Of a stretch of DNA of 56,440 nt, positions 11,124 through 24,379 are shown in pieces. Source of the DNA: Oppiella nova (taxonomy: Eukaryota; Arthropoda; Arachnida; Sarcoptiformes; Oppiidae). Under the pieces are notes generated by a model. It searched no databases. It was not told the DNA's origin and was given only the letters and a program-made list of their open reading frames with translations. The position numbers were made by a program, and so were the translations under genes. The stretch lies in contig CAJPVJ010000037.1 in NCBI GenBank assembly GCA_905397405.1, positions 1 through 56,440 on the forward strand. Direction: 5' to 3'. How positions within the stretch are numbered: the stretch's first letter is position 1; each line of letters starts with the position of its first letter.

Positions 11124-14100
11124 TTATTGCATAAAATGCAAATCTAAGGACGACCGTTTTTGGACCTCAATATAGGACTGGGTATACATCAACAGCCGGT
11201 GTCGTAACCGCATATTACGAGCCCTAACGTGTTGGTTTACAATTTCTTCGGTGAACTCCGATGGGAACCACCCCTTCACACCATCCCTTATTCTTTGGCC
11301 TTCAAACCAACCTATAGTTCAGTAGATTTCATAATAATTATCAATAAAACACTTCTAAGGGCTCATCAGTCAAACCGTCTTTCATTTTGCGGCAAACATT
11401 CAAAACGTCGGTCTCTTCTAAACTGATTTCATCGGTCTGTCGGGCGCTATAACACCGGACGCACTGCACTTGTGGACAGTCTATAGGATGGACAGACTAA
11501 TCAATATTGAATAGCAATATTATACTGTAGTAACTTAAACTATTCACGAATATAATAGGCTTATTTAAAAATTTATTACGGTACTTCTATTTGACTATTT
11601 TATCTAGCACATAGTATAAACTAATGACTAAAATACTAAAAATTTATAGGAATACCCCACTCCTCATAAATCACTTCATTTGGATCATCAGACGAGGGCT
11701 GAGACACGGCTTCAATCCATCGAAGTTTATCACTCCTAAGGTTATTACCAAAAAATAAATACAGTTTTAGTTTTAAAAATTATAAATTGTGTGCAAATAC
11801 TTTGCATTCATACGAAATACAGTATATTTTTAAAATTAACAAATAGTGAATGAAATAAGGGAAATATCTCTAAAATATTCTCATAAGGAATACAGTATTT
11901 CTTGAAACAAAATTGGAAATACTTTTTTATGAATGCAATACAAATGCTTTGAAAATAAATGTTATCCAAATAATTACTCTAAATCAAAATGAATGGTATA
12001 TTCAACAGTCTTTGACTCGTGATTATTAAGAAGTATGAGTTGAACCAAATTCTGGTAATTGACGGGAATTGTGATCTTAACGGGTGTGGTGCCCACCTGT
12101 CCACCAATGCCTTCGCCGGCAGCGCCCAGAGATATGAGTTGAACTGTATTTCGAGAGCAGTAGTCAAACACAGCATAATTTGTTTCGCTTTAAATTAAAT
12201 TAAACAGAAAACAAATTATTAAATATATAGTTCAATAGTTATTAATTTATTAAAGAAATAAATAGTCATAAAATAATTGAAACCTCTTTTTCTTTGCGAG
12301 AATCAATAGATCGCTGAAAAGAAATAAATGAATGCAAGTCTTCGTCCATTTGAGGGTTGATTTGCCGATAGTCCTCTTCGCTGACAGTTGTGGTGATAGT
12401 CGTGTCACTGAACCCCTCTTTACTATGAGTTTATGTCAATTATAAAAATAAGTTTCATTATTTTGTAGTTAATTCCTTGCATTTGATAACTTTGATAAAC
12501 AAGTAATCGCTTGAATACCTAGATATCTGGCACCGGACACAATGGGATAGCTTTTGATTTTGCTCTTAAAGTGCAGCACTTTCTCGATTTCAATCAATTC
12601 TTGCATTCTCTGCACTTTTTTGGTCTCTTCATCGCACTGTCGGACCAATTGGTTAACAATTGTGAGCGTCTTTCGGGCCGACTCTAGAATCGGACTCTTT
12701 TCTGGTAATTGTTGGCAAACGGCGTCAATCAGAAGCGGGTAACGAGTTATGCGCTGATTAGGGGACAGGGAGTTCGTGTTTAATCATACAGTATGTTAAT
12801 CAACATTGAAATAATGTTTAGAATTTAAAGCATCAAATTGTAGATTAAATTACCGCATATAATGTAATTATAAATATGCATTTATTATTATTATTAAATT
12901 ATTAACTATGTTTTAATATAGAACTGCTTTATAGACTGCAATAAGATATATACTGTATATTATATTCCTGTGTATATTATAACTGCAAAAATAATTTTAA
13001 GCTCTATTTTTATGTTTAAATTATCATAAACCACTTTAATTTAATTTTAATGATTATTAAAATAATTTTTAAACTCAATAATAAATACAACTTTGTGAAT
13101 TTAATTATCAATGAATATGTTTTATGTAGTATAGTACCAAGATCATGTGCATTGTTTTCTGTATACAATATTCTGTAGCTTTTAATATTCACTAAAAATA
13201 TACTGTATCAGAATAAATGCAACCTTCAATTAAATGTTCCCTTTCCTACAATTATGTCATCAATGTCAAATCAAATAAAGTAAAACACACTCTATTTATC
13301 ATAATAATATAGACATCAAATCATAGGATATCTATGGCCCAATTCAAATAGTACCTTTTGGCTTTGCATTAAAATTACTGTTCAATGAATGCTTATCCAA
13401 ACATTTATATTAAAGCAGAGTTGAAAGAAATGCTTTGAAATGTATCCACAGATATGATACACAATATGCTATAACTCCTACGCAATTAATATGTGTGTTA
13501 TTGAGTGTTGTACTCAACCCATATCCTAAACTAACCCAAAATCATATGAGTAGCCGTAGATATTACTAAAATATTTGATTCCTGATCCATGTTTTACATC
13601 TAAAGTAACTTATGAAGTTATACATTACTGTATATACTGCACTATATTTTGTACTTCATTAAACTTATTTATACTGAACACTTTCAAGTAGTAATTTATT
13701 ACCAAAAATAATGAGAAATCATAGAAAACAATGTATGACATAGTGAGCCATACCATACCATATCATACCTGCATCGGTAGCATAAGAAATGAGAGCAGAG
13801 TCTGGTTCTGACAGATCTGATTGGATTCGAGTCGTTGCAGAACATCGAGGAACTGGGGTCTGGTTTGTGTCAATTGGGACAACAGTTTTTCTCCGTCCCT
13901 CTGATAGGCACAGTAGTGAACGTATGGCTGGAAGTGATTGACGGCAAAGTCGTACAGAATATCGCAGACATCGTATAAAAGTATGTTTTTCTCGAAACGG
14001 CGCTCCAAATGAGTCAATAGACGGGAACTGGCCGTTGATATGTCGGCTATGTTTGAAAACAAACACTTCCTTTCCCTAACAATCAGGTGAACAATGTTTA

Positions 14101-17100
14101 GTGCCATGCTCATTTATTTCAATATATTTATAAGTTTATATAGAGATACCATACTGTAGTACATAATGTTCTTAAATAGTTTGTGAAATAATTTTATTAC
14201 CTATAAATCACTACATTTCATTCATTAATAGATAGGATACTATATTTGTATTTGATAACTTATTAGTAAAATTATTAGTAAAAATAGTTATATATTTTTT
14301 AGAAAATATTGCACTAACTTACGAGAATATTTACTAAATAAGTTCAACTATTATCAAGAATATTCTATGGCTGACAGATAAATTACACACACAATGATTG
14401 GAAACTAAGTCTGGAATTTTTAATGAAAATTATATTTAATATGAATTACTGAAAATTAATAAAACATATAAAAACAACTTATAGAATACAATTATATAAA
14501 ACAGGAAAATACGGTAAATTGATATTCAAATATATTATATTTGCACACTTACCTACGTGTAAGCACCTGTTCATTATGACCATTAAATTCTTGACAATTT
14601 GTAAAATGAGAGATTAATATAGCGATACTCTTATAATAGGACGCCTCAGATGTTATGATCTCAAACATGGACTCTTGCAGTCGCTTCTCTTGAGGAGACA
14701 TCGTTGCTAACAAATTATCCTTAGAGTTGATAACTTGAGGCAACTGACACCATAAGGACCTATTGGGACCGTTTCCCACAAAATCCATGGCAGATATATT
14801 CCTCTTATAATAAGACTTAATTCTCTGAGCACTCAATTGCTGATCATTTGGATCACTAATCCTCTGCTCATAAATGGAGTTATCTTCGTAGACATCATAA
14901 TCAAAATCCGGGCCCTTTTGGTCCAAATGGATCCATAGCTCAGCCCTACGGCGGACGTCCTTCTGATAAAATTGATAAAGAGGTTCACTATTAAAATGAC
15001 ACGAATTGTGTCCTTCGATGGTATTGTCAAACTCGAGGTAACTGGCTATTAATCCGGCGTTTGAATTATTGTCCTGTTTTTGCATCAAATCGGCTCTTAT
15101 TTGCGAGAATGGGATTACGTTTAAGTGGATATCACTCCCAGAATCCAATCCCTTTTCGTTATTTTTGTGATTTCTATTATTAGTATTATTATAATTAGTG
15201 TGACTATAATCAGGGCTAATATAAATGGATGAGTTTCTGCTGGCTATTGAGTCTCGTTTTTTGTTAAAATTATTTCTAGTAATCACTACTTCACCACAAT
15301 TTGTCTCATTAATTGGTAACAGATTTGAGTCGAAACTTATTTTCGGAGCCCTTGTGGGGGTCGACGTGTATATGTTTGGTTCGCTTTCCACCCGATTATC
15401 ATTATATAAGTCTTCCTCATCAGTAGTATTGTCCAGCAATTTAGTGGACAACTCTCTGACGAGTTTTGTTTTAATATCCAATGCCTTCAGCTCCTCCTTC
15501 TGGCGCTGAACCTCATCGGCATCTTCGTAGATGTGATGACTGATTGCTCGCGGCTTAACTAAAGGACTACCTATCCGTTGACCACATGTTTGTACAGAAT
15601 TTTGTCTATTAATCACATTGTGGTCAACACACACGTCATCATCGTCTTCGTCGATGTCTTCATACTCAGTAGCGCTGGCGCTGTGATCATCACTGACCAC
15701 CACTTTAGGCAAAGAGCCCCTCCGATGACTCTTTCGTTTGTTTGGCTTCGGTTTCAGAGACTTTCGGTAATTAACATTAGGTCTGAGGAGGTGTTGGCGC
15801 CGATTGACCACCACTTCACTCGGGATGTTGTGCTTATCGTCGCTGCTCTCGATGTCCACCCATTCGTTGGGAACCTTTGACTGAAAATTACTCAACTCTT
15901 CGTATATGTGTTCGTCAAACACCTCATCATTAACTGTGTCCTCGACTTTAGGTTTAGGTTTTGGAGTTGTTTTCGGTTTATATCTATCGCCGGAACCACT
16001 GATCACTCCTTTGCTGTTCGGGTGATATAAGAAGGATTTGTTATGAAAGACATCGCATATACCGCTGTCTTGGCTTATGGATGAAGACCTCTTTGTGTCA
16101 GTTTTGGGCGATTCCGACGGACCAACTCTTTTCACCGAATCATCATTTGTGTCGCTTTTGTCGCAAATGTTTTCCAACTCTTTGTCCACAAATCCCTTAT
16201 CTTCGCCGTCATATTTAGGGATTGAAGTCCTTTGTTTGGGAACGGGTCTCGATTTAGACGAGTTGTTCACGTCATTCACATTGAGTTCAGGCCTCCGGAA
16301 CACGACATCCGGTTCCGTATCAAACGTCACAAAGTCTGACGTCTGAGATGTTGATCTCGTCAAAGACTTATGAAGTCTGATCTCTGAATTATTATCATAC
16401 AAGTCGTCCAACGTTTGCTGATAACCATCATTACTGTCATTATTGCCACTTATTTCAGAAAAATCGACGCAAACTACAGGTGCGCTCACAACTGGCTTAT
16501 CATTGCATTCATTTGTATGTTTGATATCTCGGTTTCCATAGCTTATAGCAGCACTGTTTGACGATAATTTATTTACCAACTCTTTGTCACCACTATTTGG
16601 TCCACAACTCTTTGGTACCACTCTTTGATCGTTTGAATACTTTTCTTCGAAAAAATTAATTTTATTCTTAACGGAAAGCACTTCACTATTACTTCTACTT
16701 CTGCGAGACTTTTGTGACGTCGATGAAAGACTCGCACTATTTGGTGATGAGATTTGCAATGATTTCTTAACACAACTACTATTCACAGTATTTACGGAAC
16801 CATTTGTCGCCGATTTAACACTAATTTTGACATCACTTTCCTTTATAACGTCCAGTGAGTCGCGGATTAAATCGGATTTAGTTTTTGTGAAACTTATGGC
16901 TATCTTCTTATCGTTGGCTTTCAGTAAGCCATCCGTCAGTCCCTTACTATTCACCACATATTTGTTGGTCAAATCGGAAGCGGATTTGATCTCAAACTGT
17001 TGCCTCACTTTTTGAAAACTTTCTTTACGTCTGACACTCGTTGTCCTCCCAGTGATGCCCACAGACTTTGATCGCAACGACTTCTGTTTCACAGAATATT

Positions 17101-17104
17101 CCAT
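11124..17104 (-). CDS. Ephexin-family Rho guanine nucleotide exchange factor (DH-PH-SH3)
   Basis: Rho-family GEF of the ephexin group (NGEF, ARHGEF5/16/19/26; Drosophila Exn), which links membrane receptors such as Eph to Rho GTPases. Eight exons join in frame to 1271 residues: 14553-17104, 13769-14075, 12519-12753, 12284-12422, 11978-12187, 11656-11735, 11376-11480, 11124-11311. Residues 1 to about 800 are a Ser/Asn/Asp-rich, probably disordered region with several YE-containing tyrosine motifs. The DH domain (about 805-1000) starts ESMFEIITSEASYYKS and holds LPMQRITRYPLLID. The PH domain (about 1025-1165) has HLFLFSDLLILAKKK and NYAVFDYCSRNTVQLI. The SH3 domain (about 1178-1230) has SARQTDEISLEETDVLNV and GWFEGQRIRDGVKGWFPS, followed by the HVRARN segment typical of the family. 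No stop or frameshift. Two introns (12754-13768 and 14076-14552) are long for this window. Confidence 0.93.
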
Positions 17105-18450
17105 TGATTTTTACAGAATATTCTCGGAATTCACCGAAAATCAACAAATTTTACAATAATCACATGAAATGAATATAAATTTATAAAATTAATCATTAGT
17201 TTGCGATTTCTTCGTATCAGACAATAGTATGAAATGATTGAACACTTTGTTTGCAACCCTATTGTGTTGTTTCGCTGTTTGTAACCAAAGTCACGATTAT
17301 TACTGATAACTAAAATACTGATAACGAAGTAATGAATACCTTTTTATGTAGTTTTAAACAACTATTTTATTACAACATTTATTGTCTGTTATATTCTCGG
17401 AAAATACTTCACACAAAAATGTCGCCAATTTTCAAAAGACATTATTTATATTAATTTATATTTATTATGGGTTATAAAGTGAATAAAGTGACAGTACTTC
17501 AAATTAACTGTACTTGGTGTTCAGTGTAATTATTGTAACACAAGTGCCGTACAATATATAATTTCAAATTATTAGGTTTAAAATTATATACCTAAACAAT
17601 GTACCAAGATAACAATTCAAAGTAGATGAAAATTTTACGAAGATATTATAATATCTATGGTACATTTAAACACATTTTAATTTTTGCTTGAATATTGAGA
17701 TTAAAATTTTAAGTGGGTATTTTTAATAAAAGGGTAAAGTTGGCCTATTGAGTTATATTATAATATAATTATAGAAATGTTAAAACATTCAAAATATTAG
17801 ATTTATTGCACACCACTATAACTGATAAATTTATGATACCGTATAAAACAATTACAGCATTTCTCGACTTAATATAAATAATTTATTTTGTAAATTACTT
17901 CACTCTAATCGCAAAAGAAAATACTTGTCTTCAATGTTAATGCCATTTATGACATTTTTATCAAATATAGTTCACATATCATTAGAAAACGCTTGATTTA
18001 TTGATAACACGTATTACGGAAAATTAATTTTATTAAACATATTTAAATGAGATATTTATTTACAAAACATTTATTTATAACACTGTTCCTGAACTTTAAA
18101 AAAGATTAAGCTTGTAAGATTTGTCGTACTCCCTTATAAAATAAAATAATGTCTTTGTGAATATCATATAAGTTATAATTTATAATCCTTGAAATAAATC
18201 TAACTTCAATTTCGTTAACTAATTAAATATAAATTCAAACTTTTTAAAAATCCTTATATTTTACAAGGGTATTAGCATATAACTAAAATGATTAGTCATA
18301 AAAATAAGTCATTTAATCATGACTTTAATAAACACTTTTATTGGAAAATATTCATATTGAACCATTCAAATATTTGTTTAAATTATACCGTAATAGTCTT
18401 ACGGTAATAATAAGTCTAACATTTATTTAACAATTAATTTTATTTTTAAA
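17105..18450. other. AT-rich intergenic DNA upstream of ephexin and F-box paralogue 2
   Basis: 1.35 kb between two divergent genes. AT-rich with no exon-like stretch on either strand; presumably both promoters are here but no motif can be singled out. Confidence 0.6.
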
Positions 18451-19866
18451 ATGTCTCAAATTTACAGCAAAGACTGTTTTGACAGATTTGGTGATGATTT
18501 GTGTGAACTATTGTTAAGTTATTTAGATATTAAGCAAAAGTTTTCTTATGAATGTGTGTCCACTCAGTGGAAGCGTTTGATATTCAATAAAATAAAGTCA
18601 TTAATAGTTGGCAAACAAATCGGCAAAGTATTGAATCCCACGAAATACATGTCAACCATTGATTTAAACACATTTGAGACAATCGCCAAAAAGTGTCGAT
18701 TCATAGCAACCATAGAAGTGAAAGAAAGCGTCAGGAATAAGGAACTGGTGTTTCAGATGATAGTCAAACAGTGGCAACAATTGAGTGCATTTCACTCCGA
18801 CTTCAACGACGTGTCCGACAATACACTCAAACAATTTGGTGACAGATTGGGACCAAATATAAGGAGACTATCGTTTCGTTTGAATCATTGGTCCAATAGA
18901 GATGTTCTTAAGTTATGCCCAAAACTCACTTCTCTTGATATCAAACACCTCATGGATCTGTCCATTGCCTTCGATCTTAACAATCATTTATTAGTCCATA
19001 GATTGAGACATATATTCTTCAAATATTCTTCACAAGACATGCAAAGAGTTACAAATCTCTTCGAGAACAATAGGAATAGTCTGGAGTCGATTGAAGTAAG
19101 TGTTGTCTCCACTCTTGTCAGTCATCAACAGATCCAACACTTATTCAAACAAATCACTCGTTTATGGCATTTAAAACGCTTAACCTTCAGATGCTTTATA
19201 CCAATTGATCCCTCAATGACGGCATCTCTGCGAGAGGTATGCATTAAATGTCCGCAAATACAGACAATTATCTTAATATTGAGGACCACTTCTCGACAAT
19301 TAAATTACAAAATCTTCAAAACGATTAACGGTTTCGGAAAACGATTAATAAATTTAAAGATAACATGTTTTGGTTTATTAGACATGAGTTCAGAGACAAG
19401 TGACGAAATTGTCCTCAAATGTGATACACTTAACAACTGTCAGAATCTGCAATCATTGGCCATCGATGTCCAAAATGGACACCAACTTAGCCACTATTTC
19501 TTCACAAATATCAATACATGTTTACCACAATTACAACGCTTAGACATCGCCGCAGACATAGACATCACCGAATCAATGATATACTCCATCTCCAGACTAT
19601 CACTGTTGAGATCAGTTCACTTCAATTCACGCAATGTTTGCCACCATTTAAGCCACAAAACTATTGCTATACTTATCGCTAAAATGTGTCCAAAAATGGC
19701 TTTTATCTCATTGTCTTCAGCAACAGACGGATCCGTTCATATAAGTGGTGATCGCATGAGACAATTGAGAAACGAGTTGACCATCGATGGCGACATTCAC
19801 ACCAATGTCATCGATAATAATAATACAGCACTTAATCTCATAAATAGTAATTGTATTGAGATTTAA
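18451..19866 (+). CDS. F-box / leucine-rich-repeat-like protein, paralogue 2
   Basis: Intronless ORF of 471 residues, collinear with the gene at 4730-6124. The F-box (about residues 8-50) is identical in protein sequence to paralogue 1, while the LRR-like body shares only scattered blocks such as YSSQD, FKTIN and SDFND. Codon use is more balanced than in paralogue 1 (many CAC, GAC, CTC), suggesting different substitution histories. SCF substrate adaptor by family; substrate unknown. The first 143 nt differ from paralogue 1 at only two synonymous sites, against strong divergence afterwards. No stop or frameshift. Confidence 0.88.
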   Translation: MSQIYSKDCFDRFGDDLCELLLSYLDIKQKFSYECVSTQWKRLIFNKIKSLIVGKQIGKVLNPTKYMSTIDLNTFETIAKKCRFIATIEVKESVRNKELVFQMIVKQWQQLSAFHSDFNDVSDNTLKQFGDRLGPNIRRLSFRLNHWSNRDVLKLCPKLTSLDIKHLMDLSIAFDLNNHLLVHRLRHIFFKYSSQDMQRVTNLFENNRNSLESIEVSVVSTLVSHQQIQHLFKQITRLWHLKRLTFRCFIPIDPSMTASLREVCIKCPQIQTIILILRTTSRQLNYKIFKTINGFGKRLINLKITCFGLLDMSSETSDEIVLKCDTLNNCQNLQSLAIDVQNGHQLSHYFFTNINTCLPQLQRLDIAADIDITESMIYSISRLSLLRSVHFNSRNVCHHLSHKTIAILIAKMCPKMAFISLSSATDGSVHISGDRMRQLRNELTIDGDIHTNVIDNNNTALNLINSNCIEI

Positions 19867-19880
19867 GTGAATTCTTATAC

Positions 19881-20999
19881 TTTTAGAGTCATATTCAACC
19901 CATGGATGTCTTGCAGATGGTGTCCCTCTTGGAGCTGACGGTAGATCACCATTGATGACAAGGGCATCAACTATGGTGTCAACCAATGCTTCAAAATGTG
20001 TGAATTGAGTGTAATTTGCATTTTGTGCTAAATTGTCAATAATATTGTCATGAAAATACTAATTCATTTCAATACACAAACCAAATGTCAAAACATGTGT
20101 TCATATGTATGGCAACGGTTGCTATGATTGCAGACAATATAAACAATACAATTGACAACATCATGATTGGACACTTGAACTTGGTCAATTGGGCACAGTT
20201 AGTGTGGTCAATGTATTCATGTACCACTCTACTTATCAATTTAGTAAATTATACTCAATTTGACTTGGTAACCTAACTTGGTTCATTTGTTAATGTTATC
20301 ATATAAATGTTATAATTAAAGACAAGATTCTGAAAATTAAGTTATCAATACTTCATGCAATTATTACATTATAATTATATACAGTATATTAATTTATATG
20401 CAATATTAATGGACGATAGAATTCATAATACTTGTTCATCATATATATCAATGTTTTTCTTATAATTGCTAGGAATAGACTAGTGTTGTATTCAGTATAT
20501 AAATTCAAATAGTGTTCGACTTATTTGTTAATTAAATTGTAAGTTTTTAAAAGTAATTTTTCAATAAACCACAAGTCATTTTGGAGGACGGAGGTTTGTG
20601 ATCACTGATCAGGTATCATTTTAATGGTCTCTGGTAACAAGAAATATATTTATTTTTCAACATTTTCAGATAAATTAAAAAATTAATAGAATTTTTATTT
20701 TATTTAAGAAATAATATTAGTAAATACCCATAGGATTGGAAAAAGGTGAATTTGTTGGAGAAATTTTGTGTGTATCTACTTATTGAATGTATTTTAATGT
20801 TATACCTCTTGTCCTCCAAACGTCTTCCAGAAAATGCCTCATTTTTGCTGTCTGTCTGAGAATATCGAAAAGTGCTGACAACGCTATGATAGTTATAATA
20901 CAGTTATAATACTTCATTTACCAGTTAGACTCTAACTGATAGACTACCACTCATGAATTTTGTGCAAGTGTCAGGGTGGTCAGGGTGGTCAGGGTGAGT
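19881..20999 (-). CDS. Three phase-compatible exons of an unidentified gene (partial)
   Basis: Three GC-richer open stretches on the minus strand each have an AG acceptor and GT donor with matching phases. Exon a (20948-20999, phase 0 to 1) encodes three HPD units, ending TCTKFMSG. Exon b (20806-20883, phase 1 to 1) encodes ALSALFDILRQTAKMRHFLE and a few more residues. Exon c (19881-20027, phase 1 to 1) encodes NANYTQFTHFEALVDTIVDA and then a GDLPSAPRGTPSARHPWVEY segment. Joined, they read as about 92 residues of uninterrupted protein-like sequence. The HPD units come from a 9-bp tandem repeat (20970-20996). I do not recognise the family, and neither flanking exon was found: downstream lies the F-box gene on the other strand and upstream the SLC41 promoter. 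It may be part of a larger nested gene or a relic. Confidence 0.42.
20028..20805. other. AT-rich sequence between candidate exons, nothing else seen
   Basis: Would be an intron if the candidate exons on either side belong to one gene. No other coding potential that I trust; the small plus-strand ORF at 20085-20276 lacks any family motif. Confidence 0.4.
20970..20996. repeat. 9-bp tandem repeat, three units (GTCAGGGTG)
   Basis: Three consecutive copies of GTCAGGGTG, in frame on the minus strand with candidate exon a, where each unit codes for His-Pro-Asp. Confidence 0.85.
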
Positions 21000-21498
21000 C
21001 TAGCATTGGATTTCTGGATCAATTGATTGCTGGAAAGCAGTAAAAAATATATGGAAATGAATTGATGACTAAACTAAAATAAACGGGGCATTTCAAATAT
21101 AGTAATATTAAAAGTCAAGTACAGTATTAAGTATTTTTGAATTAGTTTTCAAGTCCTTCAAGTTATCGACCACCACCACCACCACCACCACCACCAAGGC
21201 ACATTACATGTAGTGCTATCATAGACTATACAGTGATGCTCGCAATGCAGTGAAGTGCACACAAAGGGGTCACTCATTATGAAATGCAATACAGTACTCA
21301 TTGAATGATTGCATTGATTATGATATGAATAGTGTATTACAATAACTGCAATACTATTGACTGATAAATACAGCACTCATTGCTCGCTATACTGTACTCA
21401 ACTCATGTTGTGACTGAGGTATGGGAGGTATGGGCTGTTAAGGTGTTGTGTCAGCGCTTATAACAGTTATCAGTATTACTGTTATATTTGTATTAATT
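21000..21498. other. Intergenic region upstream of the SLC41 gene
   Basis: About 500 bp with a (CCA)n tract at 21169-21197 and several TACAGTA-like words. It should hold the SLC41 promoter; no TATA box is evident close to the start codon. Confidence 0.5.
21169..21197. repeat. (CCA)n trinucleotide microsatellite
   Basis: About nine uninterrupted ACC/CCA units. It is not in a supported coding frame. Confidence 0.9.
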
Positions 21499-24379
21499 AT
21501 GAGTGAAAACCAATTGAGAGTGAGATATATATCACAATCAAACACAACCACAACAGACACCACAACACACCACAAGCCTATGTCCACCACTCCTATCACA
21601 TCCCCCGGTGATCGTCACACCACTCACTATCACCCCATCGATGACAACCTCCACACCGGATGTCATGATAACGACAACTACGACGACGACGAAGAGGCAG
21701 ATGCGAGGGATGGCTCACAGACGCCACCGGAGACGAAGTTCCCGAAGAATGACAGACAAGACATCATTGAGTTGTTGTACAGCGAAGACGTGATTAAGTA
21801 CTCGAAGACACCAGACGTGCGACGAGTCGGTGGTGATAGTGATGATGAGGACGACTCCGACGACAACTATCCCAACGATCACCACATCATGACATCCCTT
21901 ATCAACGATAGGAAACCACTGCTCGACGACACGGACTCTCACCGCAAGACTAAGAGGAAACCGACGAGAAAGACATACAAGACGTCCGACATATCGTTCA
22001 CTTCGTTTGACGACCACATCGACGGCCAACCCGTTTACGAAGAGTCACTTCTGTCGCTGTATTTCCAGGTCTTCGTCCCCTTTCTGATCGCCGGCTTCGG
22101 GACTGTGGGCGCGGGACTCGTCTTGGATTACGTCCAGGTATTACACCATTTGATCCCTATATCTGTGTCTCACATCTCCACACATCTCTGTATATCATTG
22201 ACTGTAATACACTAACCAAACATAACATATTGTATAGCATTGGGAAGTATTCAGACACGTGTCCGAAGTGTTTATATTAGTGCCGGCGCTGTTGGGTCTG
22301 AAGGGCAACCTGGAGATGACTCTGGCCTCCCGGCTCTCAACACAGGCTAATTTGGGTCGTATAGACTCGGGTCGGGAGCAGTGGCTCATCGCTTCCGGCA
22401 ATATAGCGCTTATTCAAGTATTTATCTATTGATTGACTCTATGATCAACCAATCGGATGTCTAATCCAATTGTCTGTGCGGTTAGTGTCAGGCGACGATC
22501 GTTGCCTTCTTGGCCGCCATATTCGCCATAACCATGGATTGGCTGCCGGAAGGAGAGTTCAACTTCTCTCACGCCATACTCCTGTGCGCGTCCAGTCTGT
22601 TGACGGCCAGTATCGCCAGTTTCCTTCTCAGTATGCCATCCCTTACTCTCGCAGACTATTTGTCTCATTCCTTATCATCACTTTCACTCTCTTTTAGTTT
22701 TCATATCATTTGACTTATATTTCCAATCAATTAGCGCTTTATTTAATGTTTTTGCTATTTTTGACACCAAATCTAAACATTTGTGTTCAAAGTCTCTAAT
22801 CTTTTGTTTATTTTATTATTAGGTTTACTAATGATAGTTGTGGTGATTGTGTCGCATAAATGTCACATTAATCCTGGTATTTATGTTTGATATCAATTAA
22901 TGAATGACTCGTTTGTCTAAAATTTTTAAAATGTAATTTTATGCATAAATCTACTAATGGACAGACAATGTGGCCACACCTATAGCCGCATCACTCGGCG
23001 ACCTGACTACATTAGCCCTATTCGCACAATTCAGTGACATTTTGTATTATACTGTCGGTAATGACAACTTCTAAATGAAAACTATTTCCATATAAGCTGT
23101 TGTTAAATATTATACAATACCCTAAAACAGATACCAATCCCTGGTTGTGTTGTCTAGTTTTGGTCATATTTCTGATGCTGACCCCCGTCTGGTGTTTTAT
23201 CGCCAAAAATAACAAATACACAAAAGAAGTCTTATATAATGGTTGGACACCAGTTATCAGCGCAATGGCTATATCCAGGTTTGTGACCATTAATAGCTTT
23301 TTATACTTCTATTTCTTATCATTGATCTGCTAATGAATACCATTCCCCTCTTAACTTATCTTTTAAAGTAATTAATGATTTTTATGCCGACCACAGCATC
23401 GGTGGTTGTATTCTAGACTTTGCTGTTTCTCGGTTTAAAGGCATCGCAGTCTTTCAACCCGTCATTAACGGTAATAAGTTTTAAATGTTTTACAGTTTGC
23501 ATATTAATTAAATGACTCCCCATTACATTATATTTCTTGTATTTGTGGCTCAGGTGTTGGCGGCAATCTTGTGGCCGTTCAGGTATGCTATGAATAATTT
23601 GTATGATTTAATCATTTATATAAAACAAATTTTTTTGTGGTTTAAGGCGAGCAGAATCTCCACGTATTTACACAAAACATCCAAATTAGGAGTTTTGCCA
23701 AAACCTAATTCAAAAGTTTGCTTCAATCCTTGCGCCGCATTTTTCAGCAAAAGTAAGACAAATAATCCCTATTTTGCTAGTTTTTAGACGTTAGATAATA
23801 TTTATAAAATCAGCACAAATTGTGGTAATATTTGCTGAACATTATAAAATATTTTCAATGATTTCTATAATATTTCACTGATTATTTTGTTTTTGAATAA
23901 TCAGTGAAATTTTATCACAATATTATCTAATTTTTGTTGAATTTGACTCATGACTTATCGGTAATAATTTGTTTGATAGCAATTCACGCCCGAACTGCAC
24001 GGGTATTGCTCTTAATGGTAATCCCGGGGCACCTCATCTTCACATACGGCATACGATTCCTGAAGGCTGGCCACACGTCCGTCACATTGAACTTCTTAGT
24101 GATCTATCTGTTGGCGGCTCTGATTCAAGTGATTCTTCTCTTATACTTCGCGCACACAATGGTCTTATGGATGTGGAAGAAGTGTATTGATCCGGGTTTG
24201 TGTTCAATGATTAAAACAATAGATAACAACGAAATGATTGCCAAATATTGTGTTTTGCAGACAACTCAGCCATTCCTTACTTGACAGCTTTGGGCGATTT
24301 GTTGGGAACCGCTCTGTTGGCCATCGCTTTCGTAATACTCTTTTCCATCGGAGACAAGGACTCGGATGTCGGCGATTGA
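21499..24379 (+). CDS. SLC41 family magnesium transporter
   Basis: Eukaryotic MgtE-related Mg2+ carrier of the SLC41A1/2 type in the plasma membrane. Eleven exons join in frame to 600 residues: 21499-22137, 22238-22417, 22486-22630, 22823-22876, 22965-23057, 23131-23278, 23397-23470, 23554-23582, 23647-23752, 23980-24195, 24261-24379. Residues 1 to about 180 are a Thr/His/Asp-rich acidic cytosolic tail. The first MgtE repeat holds [40 protein letters not shown] and [20 protein letters not shown]. The second holds [49 protein letters not shown] and [19 protein letters not shown]. The duplicated P-x-G-x-x-G-N and P-x-x-x-x-x-GD motifs that line the conduction path are intact in both halves. The 29-nt exon 8 ([10 protein letters not shown]) is a microexon. 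I start at the ATG at 21499 because it begins the continuous tail. Confidence 0.95.

Noticed and set aside
15225-16346. Several plus-strand ORFs of 60-100 codons
   Set aside because: They are antisense shadows of the long first exon of the ephexin gene, whose DH, PH and SH3 exons fix the strand.
20085-20276. 63-codon plus-strand ORF
   Set aside because: No domain, and it overlaps the interval that would be an intron of the minus-strand candidate gene.
21608-22029. Overlapping ORFs on both strands in the SLC41 5' exon
   Set aside because: Shadows of the Thr/Asp-rich N-terminal tail; the tail's frame runs directly into the MgtE domain.
23820-23935. Short inverted repeat (TTTCACTGATTATT and its complement) in an SLC41 intron
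   Set aside because: Arms are only about 15-20 bp and imperfect; expected at this AT content.
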